DNA of 64,000 nt from Forficula auricularia (lineage: Eukaryota > Arthropoda > Insecta > Dermaptera > Forficulidae), in the NCBI GenBank assembly GCA_024734495.1, contig JALMQS010000089.1, positions 4,416,586 through 4,480,585 on the forward strand, given 5' to 3'. The notes under the pieces are model-generated. The model was not told the DNA's origin. It did not search any database and saw only the letters and a list, made by a program, of their open reading frames with translations. Below, piece by piece: positions 1-11,160 of this stretch. The translations under genes and the position numbers were made by a program. Every line of letters begins with the position of its first letter. The stretch's first letter is position 1.

Positions 1-51
1 TTAAAAGTAAACAGTGTGCTTGCTGCTTGGGATATAAAATCAAGTCTCCAG

Positions 52-375
52 CGCAGTGTTTTTCAACCTCTGTGCCGCAGAAATTTGGAAATTTAAATTA
101 TTAATTTAAAACCCACTAATATTTCATGACAAATAAAAATTTATTTAAATTATTAATTTAAAACCTACTAATATTTCATGACAAATAAAATTTATTAAAA
201 TTATGAAATTTAAATTATTAATTTAAAACCCACTAATATTTCATGACAAATAAAATTTATTAAAATTATGAAATTTAAATTATTTCAAAAACATCTACGG
301 TTAAAGAAGTTTTACTTCCCCAGTGAGGTTATTTGGATGAGGCTCAGAAATATTTTATTCACAATTTTTTTTTAC
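52..375 (+). mobile_element. hAT-like non-autonomous element with internal subrepeats (partial)
   Basis: The left end has a CAGTGTTTTTCAACC-type terminus, as in hAT elements. It is followed by about three tandem copies of a roughly 70-bp unit built around 'aacccactaatatttcatgac'. The distal part (about 300-370) matches the right-hand segment of the element ending at 16494, so the two belong to one family. No right terminus or target duplication was found, so this copy is partial. Assignment rests on the terminus style only. Confidence 0.45.
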
Positions 376-454
376 TCTTTGCGCCCTGAGATTTATTGAA
401 ATCTTAGCTCACAGGATCAATTAGTAGGCAGCTTCAAAATTAAAGGGTGAAATT

Positions 455-800
455 ATTATTTATTTATTTATTTATTTTTTGCGTTTGGACCCTTGGGATC
501 ACGCAAAGCTTGATGTCTCTTTCTGGTTGGACCTTCCACGCCTCTATCTTTTTTCCGGAACGTGTTATCGAGTTCCGTGGTCAGGCTATGTAATTTTCCT
601 GGACGGATGAGTGTGTTGATGTTAAAGGTGCCCAGGTATGTATGGATTTTTGGCGTTATTCTTCCATTGTTTCTTCCTTGATTTCGTGATGGTCCAGGTC
701 CCCCAGAATCTGAATGCCCGGTTGCCACTCGAGGGTGGGTGGATTGGTTACCACCTGGGGTAATCTTGTTTTGCCTCTCACGATTCATGGTTGCTTGTTA
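455..800 (-). pseudogene. RTE/jockey-like LINE 5' remnant, internally deleted
   Basis: A 106-codon minus-strand reading frame (468-788) contains GTFNINTL followed by PGKLHSLTTEL. This resembles the opening of the apurinic-type endonuclease domain in many non-LTR retrotransposons (GTWNVRTL...GKL..L..EL). The sequence after it does not continue into the rest of the endonuclease; it runs instead into a short AAAT-rich tail (455-480 on this strand). That arrangement suggests an internally deleted copy: 5' part joined to the 3' end. It is not a functional gene. The identification rests on one motif and could be wrong. Confidence 0.4.
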
Positions 801-894
801 CGAAATTTTGTCCTGCGCATGCGCAAGGTTTTGTAGAACCAGAGATTGTCAGTTTCTGGAGCCGAGGGGCCGGTTTTTTATTATTTTCAAATAA

Positions 895-1005
895 ATTCAC
901 TTTGCTTCTTGCTGGGATCGAACTGATGAAGTCTAGGTTGATGTTCTCCTAATCGGATTAGAAAAGTTGGTGATTTAACCGATTGGGCTACCGACCCCTC
1001 CCAAA
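895..1005 (-). mobile_element. tRNA-derived SINE-like sequence (S4)
   Basis: On the minus strand an A-box-like stretch TAGCCCAATCGG (979-990) is followed about 55 nt later by a B-box-like GTTCGATCCC (914-923). This is the internal RNA polymerase III promoter layout of tRNA-derived SINEs. A cloverleaf does not close, so it is not a tRNA gene. An (ATT)n microsatellite borders it at 1008-1040. Confidence 0.5.
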
Positions 1006-1007
1006 TT

Positions 1008-1041
1008 ATTATTATTATTATTATTATTATTTTTATTTTTA
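1008..1041. repeat. (ATT)n microsatellite
   Basis: Perfect to near-perfect trinucleotide run directly beside the SINE-like sequence S4. Confidence 0.8.
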
Positions 1042-1561
1042 TTCTATAAATCAGGTCTCTTGTAAAACTCAATTCAGAAGAAATTAAAGAAAAAAAGAAG
1101 GCGTGACAAGTAAATGGACTGAACTGAATCAGCGAACGAACATCCAAACCTGTTGCTGTTGTTTGTGACACGTGCCAAAGGCTTGCTCTACATATTTACA
1201 TAATCACGTGGACAAAAAATAAAAAAAGCTTATCAATAGACTGTCAAGTTCATTGGAATATTTTTAGTACGAAGCTGACAAAAACAAACTTAAAAAGAAA
1301 AAGCAACATCAAAAACAGAGAAAGAAATAAAAAAAAAGGAGTAAAATCAACAACAGATACAATTTTGGCTATTTATAAATAAAATATAAATGTATTTTTT
1401 TGGTTAAGAATAATAAATGTCAGTAGCATGGAACCTACACCCAGCATTATGCCTGAAAAAGCAGAAATATATTTTTAAATAGATAATAAGTAAAAATATA
1501 TTTTTCTAGGTGGGTTTCACAAATAAAACAAATATATGTTTTGAGTTTTTTATCTTATCGA

Positions 1562-1593
1562 TATATATTTCGGGTTATGAGCCCATCATCAGG
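1562..1593 (-). ncRNA. Hammerhead-like motif (weak)
   Basis: The minus strand reads CTGATGA (1586-1592), a short GGG/CCC hairpin, then GAAA (1568-1571), followed by alternating AT where GAAAC-GTH would be expected. The same arrangement recurs at 50172-50196 and 50241-50265. The core spacing fits a hammerhead, but the helix III/cleavage bases are AT-rich and helix I is not convincing. Confidence 0.35.
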
Positions 1594-1774
1594 AGTTATA
1601 AAATAAAAAAAAAAAAACTATTTTTAAATACAATTGAAGAAAAAAGAAATAGAAACATTTTTAAGACTCCGTGGGCTATCTGTAAATTGGAGTGATTTGG
1701 CGCCGTCAGAGAACTGTTTGAGCTAGAATGTTGAAACTAGACTCAGAGGTGCAGTTTATTTTAGTACAGAAACA

Positions 1775-2032
1775 TCTGCCAAATTAGCAGACTTTTTATA
1801 AATTAAACGAGACAATATAAGAAGAGTGTGTCTTCTGCTGGAAAAATTTATTTATAACGAGAATAGGTATAGGTTTTGAGGATTTTGCCCCCTTCATCAG
1901 TCTATTATAATTGATTTATACATTAATTCATGAATCAATTGTAACAGACTGATGAAGAAGCAAAGATCTACGTTATAAATAAATTCAAAAATGTATTTTC
2001 CTAGCAGAAGACATACTCTTATATTGGCTCCT
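1775..2032. mobile_element. P1: degraded copy of HHR-bearing palindromic element
   Basis: Both arms keep the family landmarks: gagacaata...gagtgtgtcttctgctgg on the left and the reverse on the right. Each arm also keeps a CTGATGA core. The minus-strand ribozyme has lost GAAA (reads AAAA). The plus-strand ribozyme has a deletion that removes GAAAC and the GTC cleavage triplet. This is the oldest P copy in the window. Confidence 0.65.
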
Positions 2033-2059
2033 AAAAATATAATTCCAATTAAATATATA

Positions 2060-2510
2060 GTACCTGAGCCACTGAGCGATGCTTGTTTTTAATAAGAGGA
2101 AAAATCTAATTAGATAAAAAAAAAGCTCTTTTCCGATAATTATTTCAATTTCATTATTCCCCCGTCAAGTCGATTGGTCACCTACAATAATCAATAACAA
2201 AAAAATCCTAATTTTAATATAATATATTAATATTTGCTACTATTACTATTAGTGGGTTTTAAAATTAAAAAAACAAAATTAATAAATAAAAGATAGTGAA
2301 AAAATGTAAATAATTATTTTATTGATTTTTTATCTATAAATAATTACTTAAATTAAGAAAAGATCAATTAAGATGAAATTTGTCGAGTCCTAGAGCTAGC
2401 CATATCAATTTTCTCATCCTCAAAACTTGTTAATAGAGTTGGTTTCATCAAAATCGGTAGAGACCGTTTTCGAGCCAGTAAGATACAAATATATATATAA
2501 ACAAACAATT
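2060..2510 (-). mobile_element. Helitron-like fragment (H6)
   Basis: This segment repeats, on the minus strand, the body of the copy at 60205-60960: 'ttgatgaaac...aacaagttttgaggatgag' and a terminal GCATCGCTCAGTGGCTCAGGTACTA-like end at about 2060-2085. The 5' body phrase with 'gaaaacggctctaacgattt' is familiar from arthropod Helitrons. A clean CTRR terminus is not visible, so the class is an inference. Confidence 0.45.
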
Positions 2511-2694
2511 TTGCTCATTTTAATAAAGGTAAAAGATAATATGAATGCTGTGGTTGCTGCCAACCTAAAATTTCAAAACGTCAAGATTATTTTCATACCG
2601 TATTATAAGAAATCTAATGTTAAATTTGAAAAATAACGCAAAATTCTGCCTTTATTGATGAATTTTAAAAGAAGCGAAAAATAAAAAATAAGCT

Positions 2695-3365
2695 GACGTG
2701 TTCTGATGCTTGGGCATCCTTGACTTCCCACCATACAACCTGGCCCCTCCTTATAACATATTTATTAAAATTATTCATAATCATGCAGGGAGGGGGGTAG
2801 TTTGCATTTTTAGACTTCTGGGGTCCACTGATTATGTATACAAAATTTGGTTACAGGTTGCTCAAAATAGCCTAGATTTTTAATTTTTAACCCCCCCCTT
2901 CCTCTCTCTTAATTTTAGGTCGATATACACCATCTAATCAGCTCTAATCTCAATGGACCAAAACTACTTGTGAAAATTTGGTTTCGATATTCAAACTAGT
3001 TTTTGAGCTACCTCGTCCACAAAAATTTGGTAACGCACAGACTAACGGACACCCAACCATACAACCGGAGAGACTAAGGGCTTTACCATCTACCGTTTTT
3101 TGAGTGGTAAAAAGCATTTACTTTGCGACATACAACCGGCCCTAACTAACAGACATTTTGTCAAAACAATTATTATCTCGAAAAATATAATTTTTTCGAT
3201 GTTCACTTATTATAGCTTTTTTGTAGAGCGAAATACCATGGTTTCACTCAATTTTTTTAATCAAAATAGTATCAGCCGTTTTTGAGATATTTCGAAAAAA
3301 GAAGGAAAAAACACTTTTTTCATGCACGATTACAATACTTGACCATACCCTGTATGGTAAAGTAA
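2695..3365 (+). mobile_element. Repeat E1 (TIR ACTTTACCATACA)
   Basis: Copy of a dispersed, non-coding repeat that starts near 'gacttcccaccatacaacctggcc' and ends with GACCATACCCTGTATGGTAAAGT-type sequence. Its two ends are inverted around ACTTTACCATACA. It has one internal C-rich unit ('gacttctggggtcc...cctagatt'). A short palindromic MITE is inserted at 3076-3144. No transposase is present, so the superfamily is unknown. Confidence 0.65.
3076..3144. mobile_element. Short GGGCCGGTTGT-type MITE inserted in E1
   Basis: A 69-bp insertion absent from the other E copies. Its content (accatctacc, aaaagcatttactttgcgaca, acaaccggccc) matches the ends of the palindrome at 38497-38684. TAA lies on both sides, which suggests a 3-bp TWA duplication as in PIF/Harbinger MITEs. 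The copy is internally deleted. Confidence 0.5.
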
Positions 3366-4230
3366 TAAGTTATATGAAATATAGGGAATGCGGTGTTGGT
3401 TAATTTTAATAAGTTATAGTTATAATCTAATATTTTTTATTTAACATTAGCGGCGAAAGGACCTCCTTAAGCACGAACATGATAAAAATATCTAAATCTT
3501 GACATGGAAGCTTCATTATTCGAATTATCTAATAATGAAAAACGACTTGTAATTAAAAAGGCCATTCTGTTCAAGAAGTATGAAAACTCTCTCGGAGTGG
3601 GAAAATTCCAAACACATCTAGATCAAAAGTGAAGAGTTGCCCTTCCGCAATGTTTCAAGGTCCTCTGTGTGTTGGACTTCCTCTGGTGAGTCACCTGACA
3701 TACCGCATTTGAATTAAAACGAACAGAGCCATGCAAACGAGCCCCTCAGGTATGTGTGGGTGAGGGGAGGTCAAATATATTAAAAATCCAAAAATTTAAC
3801 GAACTTTCCAGTCAAGTGTATCATGTACAGGTTGAAGAAGAGACAGGTGGGCAGGAAAGTAAACGACAAATATAGCATGACTTCCGTTAGAACGATTTTA
3901 TTCAGATTCAGTTAAGTTTGAGGGCGGAAAGAAATTAAAAAACAAATACGAAAAAGATATTTTTTAAATTTTAGATTAAAAACTTTTCAAGTCGGAGTGC
4001 GTGATCATCCAGCTCATACTTAAAAACGATCGCAGAATAAGTCGATTTAAACGTCGTGGTTTTATTGTATTATTTATTCGTGTCCAATAAATAATTATAA
4101 TTAATTTTCTGTGATTTTAATAAAATTTCAACTCTTAATAAAATTAATCACAAAAATAAAAGCTTCAATAGTTTTCAAAAATAGGTTAGTTTTCGGAAAT
4201 TTTTGTGATTTAGTAATTTTTACTGAATAA
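3365..4230. other. No gene seen
   Basis: AT-rich sequence with no supported gene. A sequence at 3380-3410 related to 'gaacgcggtgttggtt' recurs at 58490 and 62710. A degenerate copy of the F-family end (cagaataagtcgatttaaacgtcg) lies at about 4030-4150. Confidence 0.5.
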
Positions 4231-5188
4231 TAACATGGGCAAAGTGTTGCAATCGGTCTAAAGCCAAGCGAGACTTCAATGGGTCAGGTAAAGACTATCC
4301 AGAACCCATGGTCTCACTAAAGTCATAATTTGTAGTATTTATTCAGTTTGAAATTAAGGACCTGACGATTTTGCCAAAGATTACATCTGGTCTTGTTAAG
4401 AGCACAAAAAGATCGATCTTTTAATTTAGTCTTTGGGGATGTAGAGATGTGGATGGATTTCTGTTTTTATCAGGATTTTATTAGCTTTTCCTGTATGTAT
4501 GCATGTATGTATGTATCAATGTGACTTTTATTCTGTTAAATTCACAAGCATTTCTCATAAAAAATAATTGTTTACTCAATTTAAATGAAATTATATAAAA
4601 ATGAAAAGGAGTGATAAGTGAGAGGAGAGAAATACCAATCGATTTGATTGGGGAATAATGGAATTTAAATAATTATCGGAAAAGAGGTTTTTTTATCTAA
4701 TTAGATTTTTCCTCTTATTAAAAACAAGGACTAAAGATTAATAAGGACACTCGATGGTGGAGAAGCAATCTCCGAAATCGAAGCTAAAATACAAGTGTAT
4801 ACATTAATTAATGTAAAATAATTGGTTTAATAAAATAATTAAAAAAAAGTATATAAAAATAAATACATTTCATTCTGTTAAATTCCGCAAACTATTCTAA
4901 TTAAGACTAAAAAGTAAAAAATAAATTATATAGTTTAAAAAAAACTAAAAAACACGATTTTGTCAGTAATGCACTAAAAGTATAAAATAATGTAATAAAC
5001 TTTTTTATGACCAATAACTAAGTTAAAAAGTGTGTATTTTAGTTTTTTTAAACTATAATTTTCGTCAACAATTTTGTCCACACCGTTTAACAGAATAAAA
5101 TGAAATTGAAAACATACTATTACATTAACTAAATGAAATGCTGATTAGTTTATGGTAAATATCGATCCAAAAACATTAGTACTTTATT

Positions 5189-5362
5189 GAAGTACGTTTT
5201 GGAGACGGACTTATAAGTGAATTTAATGGATTTTAATTAGGCAGTCCAAAACTCTGAAGAAGGAGGGAATAAACCTCGAAACGTAGGCTTTGAATAAAAA
5301 AAATAGTTATAATTATCTCTCTTTTTTGAACCTTGAACTGTATCATCAAAATCCATTAAATC
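5189..5362 (+). mobile_element. R1: 174-bp hammerhead-bearing element with 11-bp TSD
   Basis: The element is flanked on both sides by AGTACTTTATT (5178-5188 and 5363-5373), and the host repeat A reads straight across that site in its other copies. It carries one ribozyme core (5254-5285, +) and partial inverted ends around 'aatggattttaat'. It has no coding capacity. Its small size, target duplication and hammerhead fit a non-autonomous retroelement of the retrozyme/Penelope-associated kind. A related decayed copy is at about 30900-31035. Confidence 0.7.
5247..5292 (+). ncRNA. Hammerhead ribozyme candidate (small, helix III-less)
   Basis: CTGAAGA (5254-5260) fits CUGANGA with N=A. A GAGG/CCTC hairpin follows, then GAAAC (5278-5282) and GTA (5283-5285) as the presumed cleavage triplet. 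Flanks 5247-5253 and 5286-5292 pair as helix I (C-G, three A-T, C-G, one wobble, one mismatch). There is no room for a helix III loop: AC abuts GT. That is the architecture of small Penelope-associated hammerheads reported to cleave as dimers. Two unpaired bases lie between A9 and helix II, a deviation from the textbook core. Confidence 0.65.
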
Positions 5363-5454
5363 AGTACTTTATTCAAGAACATATTTTTCTCAATATTTTG
5401 ATTTTAATATTCAACGCCTGAAGATGCAACCCGCAACAAGGAGTCTTTTTTTCT

Positions 5455-7605
5455 AATTATCCAATGCAAAGCATGGGTAAAGTATTGCAATCGCTCTCGG
5501 GGCAAGCGTGGCTTCAAAGGGTCCTCAGGTAAAGACTACGGAACCCATGGACTCAATTAAAGTCACAAATTGTAGTATTCAATTAGGTTGAATTTTAGCA
5601 CGTGACGGTTTTGCCAAAAATTACATGGGGTCTCGTCGAGAGGCCAAAAAGTGCCATTTTTTCATTTAGTGCGTGCGGATGGATGTATGTATGTATGGAT
5701 GGATGTATGTATGTATGTATGTATGTTATCGTTTTTTTGGCCCACGATTTTTTCCACACCGTTGCACCGATTGAAATGAAATTGAAAACCTAGCATTCTT
5801 TGAACAAAATGAAGCGCTGATTAGTTTTTGGTACATATCGACCCACAAACATTAGTACTTTATTTCAGTACTTTTTTAGTTTTTTCTAAATATCTTGAAA
5901 ATGACTTAACCAATTTTGATGAAATTTAATATCCTAATTAAGTACCTTGGGGACCACAAAAAAGGATAAATAAAGTTTTTAGTAAAATTATATTTTAAAG
6001 TACTTTACTCTAGAGTAAGAGAGTACTTTTTTAATTTTTTAAATTCTTTAAAATTTATTCATTTGAACCTTTTAATATAGCTCATTTAGCCTTGCTTAAA
6101 TAAGAATGGATAGGCTTCTCTCTGTGAAATGCTAAAAATTTGGGAGGAAATTTTATAAGTAACCATAGCAACTGCGTTGTTTTCTTATCCCTTACCTTTG
6201 CAGAAGACATAGAGGAATCGACTTTAAACCAAAAATAGCGATTGATTCTCATCAAATACTTGAGGAATAACCATTCTATATTGGATTTTTGACGTTTCGG
6301 TTTTTATTGGTGACCATTGCTGAAGACATAGAGGAATCGACTTTAAACCAAAAATAGCGATTGATTCTCATCAAATACTTGAGGAATAACCATTCTATAT
6401 TGGATTTTTGACGTTTCGGTTTTTATTGGTGACCATTTCTGAAGACATAGAGGAATCGACTTTAAACCAAAAATAGCGATTGATTCTCATCAAATACTTG
6501 AGGAATAACCATTCTATATTGGATTTTTGACGTTTCGGTTTTTATTGGTGACCATTGCTGAAGACATAGAGGAATCGACTTTAAACCAAAAATAGCGATT
6601 GATTCTCATCAAATACTTGAGGAATAACCATTCTATATTGGATTTTTGACGTTTCGGTTTTTATTGGTAACCATTGCTGAAGACATAGAGGTATCGACTT
6701 TAAACCAAAAATAGCGATTGATTCTCATCTAGTACTTGAGGAATAACCATTCTATATTGGATTTTTGACGTTTCGGTTTTTATTGGTAACCATTGCTGAA
6801 GACATGGAGGAATCGACTTAAAATCAAAAATAGCCATCGATTCTCATCTAATACTTGAGGAATAACAATTCTACATTAGGTTTTTGACGTTTCGATTATT
6901 ATTGGTAACCATTGCTGAAGACATGGAGGAATCGATTTAAAATCAAAAATAACGATCGATTCTTATCTAATAACTAGAGGAATAACCTTATTGCATTCCA
7001 TTTTTGATGTTTTGACTATTAATGGCAACCTTCTTACTGAAAACGTGGAAGAATAGACTTAAAATCAAAAAGACTAAAATCTTTTTTGGTAAACAACTCA
7101 AGCTTGAGTTGTTTGCCATAAAAGAATTTAGTCTTTTTGATTTTAAGTCTATTCTTCCACGTTTTCAGTAGAGGTTGCCATTAATAGTCAAAACATCAAA
7201 AATGGAATGCAATAAGGTTATTCCTCTAGTATTAGATAAGAATCGATCGTTATTTTTGATTTTAAGTCGATTCCTCCATGCCTTCAGCAATGGTTACCAA
7301 TAATAATCGAAACGTCAAAAACCTAATGTAGAATTGTTATTCCTCAAGTATTAGATGAGAATCGATGGCTATTTTTGATTTTAAGTCGATTCCTCCATGT
7401 CTTCAGCAATGGTTACAATAATAACCGAAATGTCAAAAATCAAATGTAGAATGGTTATTCCTCAACTATTAAATGAGAATTATTTTTGAATTAATGTCAA
7501 TATGAACTACAAATTGCAAGTGATATCTGATTAATAATAAAGGAACAAACATATTAATATTTCAAATGAATTTGGATAAAGTTTAGCAACGATCCGTTGC
7601 AGTTT
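5455..7605 (+). repeat. A1: repeat A with head, direct array, inverted array and tail
   Basis: The head begins 'ttatccaatgcaaagcatgggtaaag' and runs to about 6190. About eight direct units of about 119 bp follow to about 7085, each holding 'ttttgacgtttcggtttttattgg' and 'gaagacatagagg'. A turn-around is centred on AACTCAAGCTTGAGTT (about 7105). About three units then run in the opposite direction to about 7490. The tail ends 'tttggataaagtttagcaacg'. CTTTATCCAA occurs inverted near both ends. No protein is encoded; frames inside the array are repeat artefacts. Confidence 0.75.
5676..5728. repeat. (ATGT/ATGG)n microsatellite in A1 head
   Basis: A tetranucleotide run within the conserved head. 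It recurs at the same place in A2 (8143-8176) and A3 (43995-44025), with different lengths. Confidence 0.8.
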
Positions 7606-7692
7606 ATTTCTAATTATCTTGAAAATGGCTAAACCAATTCCATAGATTTGTTTATTACATTAAAATTCGATCTTATGAGAAAATATTTTTAA

Positions 7693-10471
7693 GCGACTTC
7701 AAAAAAGGAGGAGGAGGTTCTCTATTCGACTGATTTTTTTTTGTGCCTATAAGTTACCTCATATCTCCGCGAATTGTTAACCGATTTTGAAAAAAAAAAT
7801 TGCATTGGGTTCAGACTAGCTTCCGATTGGTCCCATTTTTTTCATTGGTATTAGACCTTTTTTGTTAGGTTTGTTCAGGCCTAACTTCTTTGTTTATGAA
7901 CCGATTTCGATGATTCTTTTTACTTTATCCAATGCAAAGCATGGGTAAAGTATTGCAATCGCTCTCGGGGCAAGCGTGGCTTCAAAGGGTCCTCAGGTAA
8001 AGACTACGGAACCCATGGACTCAAATAAAGTCACAAATTGTAGTATTCAATTAGGTTGAATTTTAGCACGTGACGGTTTTGCCAAAAATTACATGGGGTC
8101 TCGTCGAGAGGCCAAAAAGTGCGATTTTTTCATTTAGTGCGTGCGGATGTATGTATGTATGGATGGATGTATGTTATCGCTTTTTTGGCCCACGATTTTT
8201 TCCACACCTTTGCGCTGATTGAAATGAAATTGAAAACCTACCATTAGTTTAACAAAATGAAGCGCTGATTAGTTTTTGGTACATATCGGCCCACAAACAT
8301 TAGTACTTTATTTCAGTACTTTTTTAGTTTTTTCTAAATATCTTGAAAATGACTTAACCAATTTTGATGAAATTTAATATCCTAATTAAGTACCTTGGGG
8401 ACCACAAAAAAGGTTAAATAAAGTTTTTAGTAAAATTATATTTTAAAGTACTTTACTCTAGAGTTAGATGGTACTTTTTTAATTTTTTAAATTCTTTAAA
8501 ATTTATTCATTTGAAAGTTTTAATATAGCTCATTTAGCCTTGCTTAAGTAAGAATGGATAGGCTTCTTCTGTGAAATGCTAAAAATTTGGGAGGAATTTT
8601 TTATGAGTAACCATAGCAACTGCGTTGTTTTCTTATCCGTTACCTTTGCTGAAGACAGAGAAATCGATTTTAAACCAAAAATAGCGATTGATTCTCATCT
8701 AGTACTTGAGGAATAATCATTCTATATTGGATTTTTGACGTTTCGGTTTTTATTAGTAACCATTGCTGAAGACATAGAGAAATCGATTTTAAACCAAAAA
8801 TAGCGATTGATTCTCATCTAGTACTTGAGGAATAATCATTCTATATTGGATTTTTGACGTTTCGGTTTTTATTAGTAACCATTGCTGAAGACATAGAGAA
8901 ATCGATTTTAAACCAAAAATAGCGATTGATTCTCATCTAGTACTTGAGGAATAATCATTCTATATTGGATTTTTGACGTTTCGGTTTTTATTAGTAACCA
9001 TTGCTGAAGACATGGAGGAATCGACTTAAAATCAAAAATAGCGATTGATTCTCATCTAATACTTGAGAAATATCCATTCTATATTGGATTTTTGACGTTT
9101 CGGTTTTTATTAGTAACCATTGCTGAAGACATAGAGAAATCGACTTTAAACCAAAAATAGCGATTGATTCTCATCTAGTACTTGAGGAATAATCATTCTA
9201 TATTGGATTTTTGACGTTTCGGTTTTTATTGGTAACCATTGCTGAAGACATAGAGGAATCGACTTTAAAATCAAAAATAGCGATTGATTCTCATCTAGTA
9301 CTTGAGGAATAATCATTCTATATTGGATTTTTGACATTTCGGTTTTTATTGGAAACCATTGCTGAAGACATGGAGGAATCGACTTAAAATCAAAAATAGC
9401 CATCGATTCTCATCTAATACTTGAGGAATAACCATTCTATATTGGATTTTTGGCGTTTCGGTTTTTATTGGAAACTATTGCTGAAGACATAGAGAAATCG
9501 ACTTTAAACCAAAAATAACGATTGATTCTCATCTAATACTTGAGGAATAACCATTCTATATTGGATTTTTGACATTTCGGTTTTTATTGGTAACCATTGC
9601 TGAAGACATGGAGGAATCGACTTAAAATAAAAAATAGACATCGATTCTCATCTAATACTTGAGGAATAACAATTCTACATTAGGCTTTTGACGTTTCGAT
9701 TATTATTGGTAACCATTGCTGAAGACATGGAGGAATCGACATAAAATCAAAAATAACGATCGATTTTTATCTAATACTAGAGGAATAACCTTATTGCATT
9801 CCATTTTTGATGTTTTGACCATTAATGGCAACCTCTATTGAAAACGTGGAAGAATCGACTTAAAATCAAAAAGACTAAATTCTTTTTTGGTAAACAACTC
9901 AATATGAACTACAAATTGCAAGTGATATCTGATTAATAATAAAGGAACAAACATATTAATATTTCAAATGAATTTGGATAAAGTTTAGCAACGATCCGTT
10001 GCAGTTTATTTTATTTTGAAAGGGGAGTATCTTAGGGATGGTGCCATATTAATTTGGTCAAGTTCTGATGATATGATCACTATTAATAACATCACTAAAA
10101 AGAGAAAAATAAAAATAATTTTTAAGAAACAAATAAAACCGCCTTCAAAAATTAAATGCAACAAATAAAATACACTAAAAGGTATAAAATAATTATTATC
10201 TTATTTAGTTACAACTAAACGACGAAATATTAACATGAAATTACTTTTTGATGTCGGTACCAAACAAACTATACCAATAAGCGAGCACACCCTCCAAACG
10301 TACTAAGTAAGATCCGTCGAGTGCGATTCATAAAAAGGTATATGTTTGGCACCGACTTCAAAAAGTAATTTCATGTTAATATTTCGTCGTTTAGTTGTAA
10401 CTAAATAAGATAATAATTATTTTATACCTTTTAGTGTATTTTATTTGTTGCATTTAATTTTTTGAAGTCGG
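7693..10471 (+). mobile_element. B1: repeat B with TIR CCGACTTCAAAAA, interrupted by A2
   Basis: The left part (7693-7919) carries the conserved 'aaaaaaggaggaggttctct' head. The right part resumes at about 10012 and ends in GAAGTCGG at 10471. Both ends show the inverted CGACTTCAAAAA motif. The right half is itself a hairpin: two arms with 'catgaaattactttttga' and 'cgtcgtttagttgtaac' around a spacer near 10290. Joining the halves across A2 restores the continuity seen in B3 at 29940-29960. Confidence 0.65.
7922..10011 (+). repeat. A2: repeat A inserted inside B1
   Basis: Same head as A1 (about 97% by eye over several hundred bases), then about ten 119-bp units (8640-9890), then directly the tail. 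The inverted half-array of A1 is missing. The junctions fall in a TTTTA-like stretch of B (left 'gattctttt', right 'ttttattttgaaagg'), so A is mobile or was copied in. Its termini CTTTATCCAATG and GGATCGTTGCTAAACTTTATCC share an inverted core. Confidence 0.7.
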
Positions 10472-11160
10472 TTTTATTTTTTTTCTTAAAAATTATTTTT
10501 ATTAAGCAGAAGATACATTCTCAATTTTGTTCTTTTAAAATTAAAAACTTTTGATATTTTCAAGGAAAATAGCATTTTATCTTATTCCATCCACACAAGG
10601 AAAAAAAATAAGTAAATTAAAAATAATAATAATAATAATAAAAATATATCAGCTACTTAGCTACTAGATAACGATTTTATTTTTTCTCTGAATAAAACTA
10701 CATAATTCCTATTGTTTTTCTCCTACTGTCATTTCACTTCGTCGATATTACCTTTATACTTTAAATTACTTATCTAGAGGCCTGTAATTCATTCGAAAGT
10801 TATCAATACACATTTTGTTTGTTGTGTTGAAAAATGTCTGAAACATTCATTTTCAAACATAATTTATTTTCTGACTGAATTTCAATACCTAGGTCGTAGA
10901 AAGTTCGTTCTGATCCCCAAAAAAAAAGTGATTACATTTTCTAACCTTCAGAATTTACATTTGAAAAATGCAGAAAATAAAAAATTTCAAATGAGGAGCT
11001 ATCGTACGGTACGAACTATAGTGAGCTAAAATTGTGCACTCTAATTTATATTAATAAACTGTACTTTTATGCTAAGTTTCACCTTTTTGACAACCACCAT
11101 TTTCGGGCAAAATGGATCGTTGCTTGACTTTATCCGTAGTCTTTTGAAATCTTTATCTTA

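Larger units (their letters stand above)
4232..5400 (+). repeat. A0: diverged repeat A with two insertions
   Basis: The start (gggcaaagtgttgcaatcgg) and the 'cctgacgattttgccaaagattacat' segment are a diverged version of the head of repeats A1-A3. It is interrupted at about 4600-5050 by sequence related to the 51180-51800 tandem unit and at 5189-5362 by the ribozyme element R1. No array of 119-bp units follows. Confidence 0.55.

Noticed and set aside
910..945. CTGATGAAG at 925 as a hammerhead
   Set aside because: No GAAAC follows within reach; the sequence is part of a tRNA-like SINE on the other strand.
3640..3700. Possible exon before a GTGAGT at 3684
   Set aside because: No pyrimidine-rich acceptor and no consistent open frame upstream.
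9146..9403. Open frame encoding a repeated peptide
   Set aside because: The peptide repeat is only the translation of the 119-bp tandem unit; the frame is lost in other copies.
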